Assembly (NCBI GenBank): GCA_025455765.1
Contig: JALOLX010000124.1
Coordinates: 1 to 5,490, forward strand
Source of the DNA: Flavobacteriales bacterium
GTDB lineage: Bacteria; Bacteroidota; Bacteroidia; Flavobacteriales_F; PHOS-HE28
Direction of reading: 5' to 3'
DNA length: 5,490 bases
In this document: piece after piece, positions 1 to 5,490 of the stretch
Position numbering within the stretch: the first letter of the stretch is position 1
Layout of the letters: each line of letters begins with the position of its first letter
Translations under genes and position numbers: made by a program
The notes under the pieces: model-generated
Databases searched by the model: none
Seen by the model: the letters and a program-made list of their open reading frames with translations, nothing else
Told to the model about the DNA's origin: nothing

Positions 1-1
1 C

Positions 2-889
2 GTGGTGGACCGATGGACCGATCTTACGCACAACGAACTCGCCGCGCTGGCCGCCATTGAGCAACGTAGTACGCACCCCCTGGCCCGTGCGCTGATGAAC
101 GCACTGCCCGATCCCGCAGGTGCAGCACCCATCCATGCAGTGACCGAGGTGCCTGGCGAGGGCATGCAGGCCACGGTCAACGGTGCAAGATGGCTGGTGG
201 GTAACCGCCGCGCGCTGGAGTCCGGCGGTGTGCGCATCGATCGTGAACACAGCTTGCGCGAACGTGAGTGGCAGGAGCGCGGCCGCACCACGGTATGGGT
301 GGCTGCCAACGGTCAGGTGCGCGGCCTGTTCGCCCTCGAGGATGTGCTGCGTTCCAGTGCACCCTTGGCGATCGCCGCGTTGAAAGAGACCGGCATCCCG
401 GTGTACATGCAGACCGGTGATGGCGCCCGCATGGCCCGGCAGGTGGCGGCTGCGGTGGGCATTGAACACGTGCGCGCCGAAGTATCGCCCAAGGACAAGG
501 CCGCCTTTGTGCAAGGCCTGCGCGAACAAGGCGCCGTGGTGGCCATGGTGGGCGATGGGGTGAACGATGCGGCGGCCCTCGCTGCGGCGGATGTCAGCTT
601 CGCCATGGGGCAGGGTAGCGATGTGGCCATGGGCGTCGCCCACATCACCTTACTGGCTGGGGACCTGGCGGCCTTGCCGAAGGCAGTGAGGCTCTCGCGC
701 CGCACCATGCGCACCATCCGCCAGAACCTCTTCTGGGCCTTCGTCTACAATGTCATCAGTATTCCGGTGGCGGCAGGCGTCCTTCAACCGGCGCTCGGCT
801 TCACGCTCGATCCGATGTGGGCCGGCCTGGCCATGGCCTTCAGCAGTATCAGCGTGGTGCTCAACAGCCTGCGACTGCGTATCGGATAA
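2..889 (+). CDS. copA: Copper-exporting P1B-type ATPase, C-terminal part (5' truncated by window edge)
   Basis: This is the C-terminal 295 residues of an inner-membrane heavy-metal P-type ATPase that pumps Cu(I) out of the cytoplasm using ATP. Visible, numbered from the first complete codon: the HP dipeptide of the nucleotide-binding domain (THPLARAL, 24-31), a GEG loop (52-54) followed by VGN (66-68), TGD (138-140), SPKDK (162-166) and the hinge GDGVND (184-189). Two membrane helices follow. YN (249-250) in the first and MAFSS (278-282) in the second match the TM7/TM8 signature of the Cu(I)-specific P1B-1 group. The ending SSISVVLNSLRLR resembles housekeeping CopA rather than the CcoI/FixI cytochrome-oxidase assembly type. 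The CPC helix, the DKTGT phosphorylation site and any N-terminal metal-binding domain must lie upstream of the window. The GTG codons at 2 and 5 are internal, not a start. Oddity: the usual proline after GDGxND is replaced (NDAAAL instead of NDAPAL). The gene stops with TAA, 3 bp from the convergent cytochrome gene. Family assignment is firm; silver as a co-substrate cannot be excluded. Confidence 0.93.
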   Translation: MVDRWTDLTHNELAALAAIEQRSTHPLARALMNALPDPAGAAPIHAVTEVPGEGMQATVNGARWLVGNRRALESGGVRIDREHSLREREWQERGRTTVWVAANGQVRGLFALEDVLRSSAPLAIAALKETGIPVYMQTGDGARMARQVAAAVGIEHVRAEVSPKDKAAFVQGLREQGAVVAMVGDGVNDAAALAAADVSFAMGQGSDVAMGVAHITLLAGDLAALPKAVRLSRRTMRTIRQNLFWAFVYNVISIPVAAGVLQPALGFTLDPMWAGLAMAFSSISVVLNSLRLRIG

Positions 890-892
890 GGC

Positions 893-2002
893 CTACTGAC
901 AGGGCGGTCCCAGGCTCTGGATGTACTCGGCCATCAACGCCGCACCCTGCTCATCCACGATGCTTCGTCCGATCAACGGCATGCGCACCGCCTCATCGTT
1001 CGTGGTCAACCGGTGATAGATCGCCGAGCGCCCCAGATTGCCCCGCGCGATGAGGTGCGAGAAGGGTTCGATGGGTTCCTCAGGCACTACACAAACGCCC
1101 ATGTTCGTAGGGTTCACGGTGCGTTCGTAAGCTAGCCGGATGGCCCGGTAGGAGCAGCTCCGACCTTCATCATGACAGTGTGCACAGTTGATGTCCAGAT
1201 ACGAACGCACGCGCTCTTCCAGGTCCTTCGACGTATCGGTCCACCGCACCAGCGTGAGGAAGTCCTTCGGGTAGCCGGGCTGCAGGATGCCATGCGCCAC
1301 CCACTGGCTAAGTTGGTTGTTGGGGCCTGTTGGATACCAAAGGGGACCATTGAGGTTCTGTGGCTCGGGACCGATCGGTGTGTTGGCGCCGAACTTCCGG
1401 TGGCAGCTCTGGCATTCCACAAGTGAAGGGATACGGTACTGGATGGACCGTGCATCGCCATCCTCATCGGTCCAGCTCACCGGGATGGTGCTGCCCTGCA
1501 GGTTCAGGTAGGCTTCGGTCTGTTCGGCGTTCCACACATAGTTGAAGATCTCCCACTGCCCATCACGCTTGTAGAGCATGCGTGTCTCGATGATCCGACG
1601 GCCTCCGTTGGCCAGTGCGTTGTTGTAGTAGAAGCTCTTCAACAGCACAGCCCCATTGGGGAAGTCAAGCACCTCATGCGCACCATTGAACCGGGCCTTT
1701 CTGCCCTCGGGAAGCCACACGAACCGGGCCTTGTGCGCCTCGTCCGTGAACAGCGGAGTGATGGGCTCGAACGGGAGCACCTCGTCCACCGGCTGCATCT
1801 GCGCCAGCTTGCCACTGAAGAACCCGTATTCCGAAAGGGTATTGAAGGGAACCGCTTCCAGGTCGAAGTTCACCTTGGCACGACCCGTGGGTACAGGCCC
1901 ACCGGCGCCGTCAAGCTGCTCCTTTCGGCAGCCGCTCAGAACCAGGGCGATGACGATCAGTGGGAGGAGAACGGCGTTGCGTGTCATGTTCTTCAAGTGC
2001 AT
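893..2002 (-). CDS. Diheme cytochrome c-like lipoprotein (SO_2930/HNE_0200-like), paralogue 1
   Basis: Predicted envelope lipoprotein of 369 residues with two c-type heme sites. From the ATG at 2002, a hydrophobic signal peptide ends in lipobox LSGC (Cys25). Next comes a long heme-free region of about 170 residues, then CQSCH (197-201) and CAHCH (273-277). VRMPLIGR near the C terminus offers Met340 as a possible distal heme ligand, by analogy with the RMP segment of related cytochrome domains. Non-heme cysteines at about 283, 304 and 368 are shared with the paralogue at 4100-5227. Start choice: the frame opens with TTG at 2011, but ATG at 2002 or ATG at 1987 (MTRNAVLL) give normal lipoprotein signals; none has a clear ribosome-binding site. 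It is last in the minus-strand cluster, about 90 bp after the propeller gene and behind a strong hairpin, with no visible promoter of its own. Function is not established; electron transfer in the periplasm or at the outer membrane is inferred. The family name is from recall of similar proteins, not a search. Confidence 0.88.
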   Translation of the reverse strand: MHLKNMTRNAVLLPLIVIALVLSGCRKEQLDGAGGPVPTGRAKVNFDLEAVPFNTLSEYGFFSGKLAQMQPVDEVLPFEPITPLFTDEAHKARFVWLPEGRKARFNGAHEVLDFPNGAVLLKSFYYNNALANGGRRIIETRMLYKRDGQWEIFNYVWNAEQTEAYLNLQGSTIPVSWTDEDGDARSIQYRIPSLVECQSCHRKFGANTPIGPEPQNLNGPLWYPTGPNNQLSQWVAHGILQPGYPKDFLTLVRWTDTSKDLEERVRSYLDINCAHCHDEGRSCSYRAIRLAYERTVNPTNMGVCVVPEEPIEPFSHLIARGNLGRSAIYHRLTTNDEAVRMPLIGRSIVDEQGAALMAEYIQSLGPPCQ

Positions 2003-2042
2003 GCAGTTCAACGTGCAAGTGGGGCTACCGGTTCCCGAAAGT

Positions 2043-2076
2043 ACGAAGGTCCGGCCCCAGGGGACCGGACCTTCGT
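2043..2076 (-). terminator. Perfect 12-bp inverted repeat (hairpin) after the propeller gene
   Basis: The arms ACGAAGGTCCGG (2043-2054) and CCGGACCTTCGT (2065-2076) are exactly complementary and enclose a 10-base loop. The hairpin starts 18 bases after the TGA of the propeller gene and ends about 40 bases before the ATG of the next cytochrome gene. On the minus strand it is followed by ACTTTC, which is a poor U-tract, and there is none on the plus strand. It may be a leaky terminator, an attenuator or an mRNA 3'-end stabiliser that lowers expression of the downstream gene relative to the upstream ones. The inverted repeat is directly visible; the role is inferred. Confidence 0.6.
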
Positions 2077-2094
2077 CAGGTCATGCTCGGAAAC

Positions 2095-4077
2095 TCACTC
2101 CTTGGTGAAGCTGCGTTGCGTGGTGCCTTGCTCGGTGAAGAGCTGCAACACGTAGGCACCGGGAGTGAGGGTGCTCACATCCAACCGTTCGTTCACAACA
2201 CTGCCGCGCAATACCAGGCGACCGGTGGCGTCCAAGACACGTACAGGCGTGGGAGCGTTGCCGATACCGGCCACGGTCAACTGGTCCTGGGCCGGTACTG
2301 GGAACAGCGAAATGGTCGCGTTCGTTGCCTCGTTCAGGCCGGTGGACACGCCTTCCACGATGACTTCAGTGGTGTTCACTTCGATGCCCTCCAGAACGTC
2401 CACGATGCCCGAAGGCCAGCGTACCGTTACCGAGGTGATCTCCGTCTCCTCGCCCAGGCCGATGTGGGCCGTCATCGTGCTCATGTAGCGGAAGCCGTCA
2501 CCGCTGCGGATCTCGCGGGTGAACGTGCCGCTCGGTGTCTCGACCGTGATACGCGCGCCGATACCGTTGCTGTTGCTCACCACACCCACCGTGACGATCT
2601 TCAGCCAGTTGTTGTCGTTGCCCACGTTCTGGCGGATGGTTCCCGACGTGTACACATCGAGGAATCCGTCGTTGTTCAGATCACCGATGGGACCGTTACC
2701 AGGGAAAGTGCCGTTCTGGACAAAGGTCATATCACCCATGTTCATCAACAGGCCACCGCCGCCCAGAATGTCCAGGTATCCGTTGTTGTCGAAGTCATGG
2801 GTGGTCCATTCGATGCTCTGCCCGGTGAACAGATCCACGCCGGAGCCGGCCGTGATGTTGGTGAAGGTGCCGTCGCCGTTGTTCTCCAAAAGCTTGTGGT
2901 AGCCGCTGCTGCTGGCTCCGATCAGCGCATCCATGTCCCCATCGTTGTCGAAGTCGCCCCAGGCGCTGCTCCAGCTCTGGTGGCTGTCCGCCAGTCCAAG
3001 GGTGGCCGCCTGGTCCGTGAACGTACCATCACCGTTGTTGCGCATCAACAGGTCCACCGGGTCACAGCCACACTTGGCCACGAACATGTCCATATCGCCA
3101 TCGTTGTCGTAGTCGGTCCAGATGGAGCCATAATTGCCGCAGGTGAGGCCCAGCAGCCCTTGGTTGAAGGTGAGGTTGCCATTGCCATCGTTGAAGAAGG
3201 CCACGTTGGCGTCCACGTCGTGGCATACGAACGCATCCAAGTGGCCATCGTTGTTGATGTCCACCATGTTGGTGCGCTGGCTGAAGATGTAGTTGGGGAA
3301 GGAGACCTCGGTGAATCCGGTACCGGTGTTGTTGGCCATCATGAACGTGCTGCCCTGACCGCCACCGTACAGCAGGTCGTTGTAGCCATTGCCGTCGATG
3401 TCACCCGCAGCGATGCTCCACGACGCGTTGTGATCGGCAGGCGTGGTGATGATGTTCACGGACTGGTAGGTGCCGGTGGCCTGTTGGTACAGGATGTTCA
3501 CGTTGGTCGAGCTGGTACCAACGATATCATCCAAGTGGTCGTTGTTCATGTCCACCACACAGTAGCCGCTGCCGCTCACACCCTGGGTCACGTTGGTGAA
3601 GCCGATGATGGAAGGGGGTGGGGGCGGGGGTGGGGGCTCGGCCTGAGTGTACGAAAGGTTGAAGCTGAACCCGTTCGATGTCCACCGGTTGTCAAAGGCA
3701 ATGATGTAGGTCTCGCCAGCAGTGACCGGGAAGGTGACCAGTGCCGTGAGGTTGCCGCCACTATCGTCATCGCCTTCCAAACAAGCGAGGCTGCCACAGG
3801 TGCCCGTGTAGATGTGCACGCGCGCATCCACGTTCGGGATCCCGGGCACGTTGGTGGTCAGGCGCATGGTGGTATCGTACACGGCGGTGTAGGTGTACCA
3901 TTCTGCTGCCGTGCCCGGGTTCCCGTTGTTGGCGCAGCTGGCCGGGATCGGTTCGGTGCCGTTCACAGCATCCACCGCGTGGATGCCAACGCTGACCGGC
4001 ACTGCCGTTGCGCAGGTGTTCTGTGCCGCAGCCTGAAGGCCTGCACAACTGGCGAGTATGAGTAGGGTTGAACGCAT
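2095..4077 (-). CDS. T9SS-exported FG-GAP/VCBS repeat protein with ASPIC/UnbV domain (CRTAC1-like)
   Basis: A 660-residue secreted protein. Order of parts: Sec signal peptide (about 1-19, ending AAAQ); a Cys-containing beta-sandwich-like domain (about 20-145, with GDDDSGG and WYTYTA), perhaps a pre-peptidase-C-like fold; an octaproline linker (148-155); and seven calcium-loop motifs of the DxDxDGxxD type at 176, 226, 273, 322, 375, 428 and 466, as expected for an FG-GAP/integrin-like seven-bladed propeller. An ASPIC/UnbV domain follows (about 490-572, with GIGARI and TVRWPSG), then a T9SS type A sorting domain (about 589-660, beginning SLFPVPAQ and ending FTKE). It should cross the outer membrane by T9SS and lose the C-terminal domain on arrival. 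Calcium binding and adhesion or partner binding are inferred from the families; no catalytic site is apparent. The ATG at 4077 lies 22 bp after the preceding cytochrome gene, implying cotranscription. A cytochrome gene also follows. Domain calls are firm except for the N-terminal domain. Confidence 0.92.
   Translation of the reverse strand: MRSTLLILASCAGLQAAAQNTCATAVPVSVGIHAVDAVNGTEPIPASCANNGNPGTAAEWYTYTAVYDTTMRLTTNVPGIPNVDARVHIYTGTCGSLACLEGDDDSGGNLTALVTFPVTAGETYIIAFDNRWTSNGFSFNLSYTQAEPPPPPPPPSIIGFTNVTQGVSGSGYCVVDMNNDHLDDIVGTSSTNVNILYQQATGTYQSVNIITTPADHNASWSIAAGDIDGNGYNDLLYGGGQGSTFMMANNTGTGFTEVSFPNYIFSQRTNMVDINNDGHLDAFVCHDVDANVAFFNDGNGNLTFNQGLLGLTCGNYGSIWTDYDNDGDMDMFVAKCGCDPVDLLMRNNGDGTFTDQAATLGLADSHQSWSSAWGDFDNDGDMDALIGASSSGYHKLLENNGDGTFTNITAGSGVDLFTGQSIEWTTHDFDNNGYLDILGGGGLLMNMGDMTFVQNGTFPGNGPIGDLNNDGFLDVYTSGTIRQNVGNDNNWLKIVTVGVVSNSNGIGARITVETPSGTFTREIRSGDGFRYMSTMTAHIGLGEETEITSVTVRWPSGIVDVLEGIEVNTTEVIVEGVSTGLNEATNATISLFPVPAQDQLTVAGIGNAPTPVRVLDATGRLVLRGSVVNERLDVSTLTPGAYVLQLFTEQGTTQRSFTKE
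3613..3636 (-). repeat. (CCCCCN)4 tract: octaproline codons and G-quadruplex motif on the opposite strand
   Basis: Four tandem hexamers of the form CCCCCN on the minus strand encode eight prolines linking the N-terminal domain to the propeller. Read on the plus strand, 3614-3636 is four runs of five G separated by single bases (T, C, T), which meets the strictest quadruplex pattern. The plus strand is the transcription template here, so any quadruplex would form in DNA, not in the mRNA. The repeat is in frame, so gain or loss of a unit by slippage would change the linker by two prolines without a frameshift. Confidence 0.85.
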
Positions 4078-4099
4078 GGGTGGTCGGTGATGGTTCGGT

Positions 4100-5227
4100 T
4101 CAAGGGCAGGTTCCAGGTAGTTCGGAGATCCACTGGCGGATCAGCTCCACGCCTTCGTCGTGCGCAATGGTACGACCCAACAAAGGCATACGAACGGTCT
4201 CATCCGTGGAAGTTAGACGATAATGCATCATGGACCGTGCGGGGTTGCCTCGCGCGACGATCTCGGTGAATTCCGGCGCGATGGGATCATCCGGTGGCAC
4301 GCAGATGCCCATGTTGATCTCCTGTGCGCTCTCGTTGAAGGCGAAGCGCATCGGACGATAATTGCAGTGGCGCTCTTCGGCGTGGCAGTGCGCGCAGTTC
4401 ATGTCCAAGTAACTACGTACGCGGAGGTCCAGCGGTTGGGTCTCGTCCTCCCACTTCACCGTGGTCATGATGTTGGAAGGGTAACCGCTCTGTAGATATC
4501 CCTGCTCCACCCACTTCTCCAGCTGGTTGCGTACGCCATCGGCATACTGCAGGTCACTGTTCAGGTTCTGCGGCTTGGGCCCGATCGGGATGGGATCGAA
4601 GTTCACCTTGTGGCAGGTCTGGCATTCGGCCGCGCTCGGTATCCTGTACTGGATGCTCCGCTGTGCACCCTGTTCGTCGATCCAGGTCACCGGCGTGTTG
4701 CGACCGTCCAGGTCCAGGTAGGCTTCGGTCTGCTCTTCGTTCCACACATAATCGGCGAAATACCAGCTGCCGTTGCGCTTGAAGAGCAGGCGCGTCTCAA
4801 TGATGCGACGCTCGTCCGCGGGTTGCACATGGTCGTAGTAGAACGTCTTGATCAGTACGGCACCGTCCGGGAAGTTCAGCACTTGGTGGTCGCCGTTGTA
4901 GCTCGCCTTGGTACCCGCCGGCATCCATACAAAGCGCTTCTTCTTCGCATAGTCGGAGAACAGCGAGGTGATCGGCTCGTAGGGCAACACCCCTTCGTTC
5001 GGCGCCTGGTCCTTCATCGTTCCGCTGAAGAACCGGTAGGCCGATAAGGTGGGATAGGGGGCCAACATCGGATCGAAGTACACATCGCTCCCTGCTGGGG
5101 GCTGCGGCACGATCGGCGCCTCGGGTTCTGGCTCGGTCTCCTTCCGGCAGCCGCCCAACAACAACATGCCCATGCCCACCAGGGCCAGGGTCCTCCAATG
5201 CATGGCAATAGATGACCTCTTTTCCAT
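4100..5227 (-). CDS. Diheme cytochrome c-like lipoprotein (SO_2930/HNE_0200-like), paralogue 2
   Basis: A 375-residue predicted lipoprotein, collinear over its full length with the protein at 893-2002 and roughly half identical by eye. From the ATG at 5227: lipobox LLGGC (Cys27), then a Pro/Glu-rich tether (TEPEPEAP); a heme-free region with conserved blocks FFSG, LPYEPIT, KRFVW, FPDGAVL and VWNEEQTEAY; heme sites CQTCH (202-206) and CAHCH (278-282); non-heme cysteines 288, 309 and 374; and VRMPLLGR with Met347 as candidate axial ligand. An alternative ATG at 5203 (MHWRTLAL) gives an equally good signal peptide, matches the MH start of the paralogue and has AGAGGT about 11 bases upstream, so the true start may be eight codons later. 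It lies 47 bp after a T9SS-protein gene and 22 bp before the propeller gene, with no promoter visible in either gap. A redox role in the envelope is inferred; the reaction and partner are unknown. Confidence 0.9.
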   Translation of the reverse strand: MEKRSSIAMHWRTLALVGMGMLLLGGCRKETEPEPEAPIVPQPPAGSDVYFDPMLAPYPTLSAYRFFSGTMKDQAPNEGVLPYEPITSLFSDYAKKKRFVWMPAGTKASYNGDHQVLNFPDGAVLIKTFYYDHVQPADERRIIETRLLFKRNGSWYFADYVWNEEQTEAYLDLDGRNTPVTWIDEQGAQRSIQYRIPSAAECQTCHKVNFDPIPIGPKPQNLNSDLQYADGVRNQLEKWVEQGYLQSGYPSNIMTTVKWEDETQPLDLRVRSYLDMNCAHCHAEERHCNYRPMRFAFNESAQEINMGICVPPDDPIAPEFTEIVARGNPARSMMHYRLTSTDETVRMPLLGRTIAHDEGVELIRQWISELPGTCP

Positions 5228-5274
5228 GTCCGCTAGAATGACGTCGCTGACCCGGTTGTTCGTTGCCCGGACCG

Positions 5275-5490
5275 TTATTCCTTCGTGAAGGGCAGTCGGA
5301 GCATCGCGCCTTCATCCTGTACTTCCAGCACGAAGAAGCCGGCATCCAGGCCGCTCACATCCAGGCGACCGCCAGCCATTCGACCTTGCTTCACCAGTTG
5401 CCCGGCGGCGCTCAGCACTCGGTAAGCGGCGCCGCCATTGCGAGCACCTTGCAGGATCAGCTCGTTCTGGGCGGGTACAGGGTAGAGGCT
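5275..5490 (-). CDS. T9SS-sorted secreted protein, C-terminal fragment (5' part outside window)
   Basis: The reverse strand is open from the window edge to a TAA at 5275-5277, giving 71 residues without a start codon. The fragment begins SLYPVPAQNELIL, continues YRVLSAAGQLV and GRLDVSGLDAGFFVLEV, and ends RLPFTKE. This is the usual T9SS type A C-terminal sorting domain pattern: a YPxPA opening, a middle xGxLV strand, a LxxGxYxL-like strand and a basic end. It aligns throughout with the tail of the propeller protein (SLFPVPAQ, GRLVLRG, RLDVSTLTPGAYVLQL, FTKE). The domain marks an exported or surface-attached protein; the effector part is not visible, so its function is unknown. It lies 47 bp upstream of a diheme lipoprotein gene on the same strand, mirroring the order of the propeller gene and the second cytochrome gene. 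Confidence 0.88.
   Translation of the reverse strand, partial: SLYPVPAQNELILQGARNGGAAYRVLSAAGQLVKQGRMAGGRLDVSGLDAGFFVLEVQDEGAMLRLPFTKE

Noticed and set aside
313..717. A 134-codon minus-strand open frame inside the copper ATPase gene
   Set aside because: It is a shadow of a well-supported conserved gene in GC-rich sequence, with Ala/Ser/Thr-rich, low-information content.
2003..2011. TTG at 2011 as the start of the first cytochrome gene
   Set aside because: ATG codons at 2002 and 1987 in the same frame give ordinary lipoprotein signal peptides, and the TTG has no ribosome-binding site.
2..2011. A functional link between the copper ATPase and the cytochrome cluster (oxidase assembly)
   Set aside because: The genes are convergent, the ATPase ending is CopA type rather than CcoI/FixI type, and no oxidase gene is present, so adjacency alone is not evidence.
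1960..4065. A 701-codon plus-strand open frame antisense to the propeller gene
   Set aside because: It lies over a gene with signal peptide, repeats and sorting domain. Its His/Val-rich product is what the complement of Asp/Asn-rich repeat codons gives in GC-rich DNA, and it has no recognisable domain.
5228..5274. Possible hairpin (GTCCGG with CCGGGT) or promoter between the T9SS fragment and the second cytochrome gene
   Set aside because: Only four GC pairs plus two wobbles, with no T-tract and no TAnnTTTG-like box, so it is not distinguishable from chance.
4797..5345. A 182-codon minus-strand open frame spanning the gap upstream of the second cytochrome
   Set aside because: It is out of frame with both flanking real genes, and its Arg/Gly-rich product resembles no family.
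1..5490. CRISPR array, tRNA or rRNA gene, insertion sequence or phage element
   Set aside because: No regularly spaced direct repeats, cloverleaf or rRNA-like segments, transposase motifs or terminal inverted repeats were seen. The window is essentially filled by the genes described.

Overview
The window looks like the chromosome of a GC-rich member of the Bacteroidota. Two proteins end in type IX secretion system (T9SS) C-terminal sorting domains, a system confined to that phylum. Lipoproteins are abundant, and recognisable Shine-Dalgarno sites are weak or absent, which also fits. The base composition is clearly GC-rich (judged by eye, not counted). That is unusual for the phylum but seen in some Flavobacteriales-like lineages from wastewater and sediment; the placement below phylum level is inference.

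Layout: positions 2-889 (+) hold the C-terminal part of a copper-exporting P1B-type ATPase (CopA type), whose start lies outside the window. It runs convergently, with a 3-bp gap, into a minus-strand cluster filling the rest of the window. In transcription order the cluster is: (a) the last 71 codons of a T9SS-sorted protein (5275-5490, cut by the window edge); (b) a diheme cytochrome c-like lipoprotein (4100-5227); (c) a T9SS-exported protein with an FG-GAP/VCBS propeller and an ASPIC/UnbV domain (2095-4077); (d) a second diheme lipoprotein paralogous to b (893-2002). The gaps are 47, 22 and about 90 bp. The last gap contains a perfect 12-bp hairpin. No stretch longer than 300 bp lacks a gene.

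The main point of interest is the alternating order: T9SS-secreted protein, diheme lipoprotein, T9SS-secreted protein, diheme lipoprotein. It looks like a two-gene module present twice in tandem. The lipoproteins resemble the uncharacterised SO_2930/HNE_0200 family, which I recall being described as occurring in pairs with a secreted repeat protein. I infer a cell-envelope redox lipoprotein working with a surface or secreted partner; substrate and reaction are unknown. The copper ATPase is probably an unrelated neighbour.

Within the propeller gene a (CCCCCN)4 tract encodes eight consecutive prolines and places four G5 runs with one-base loops on the template strand, a strong G-quadruplex candidate.
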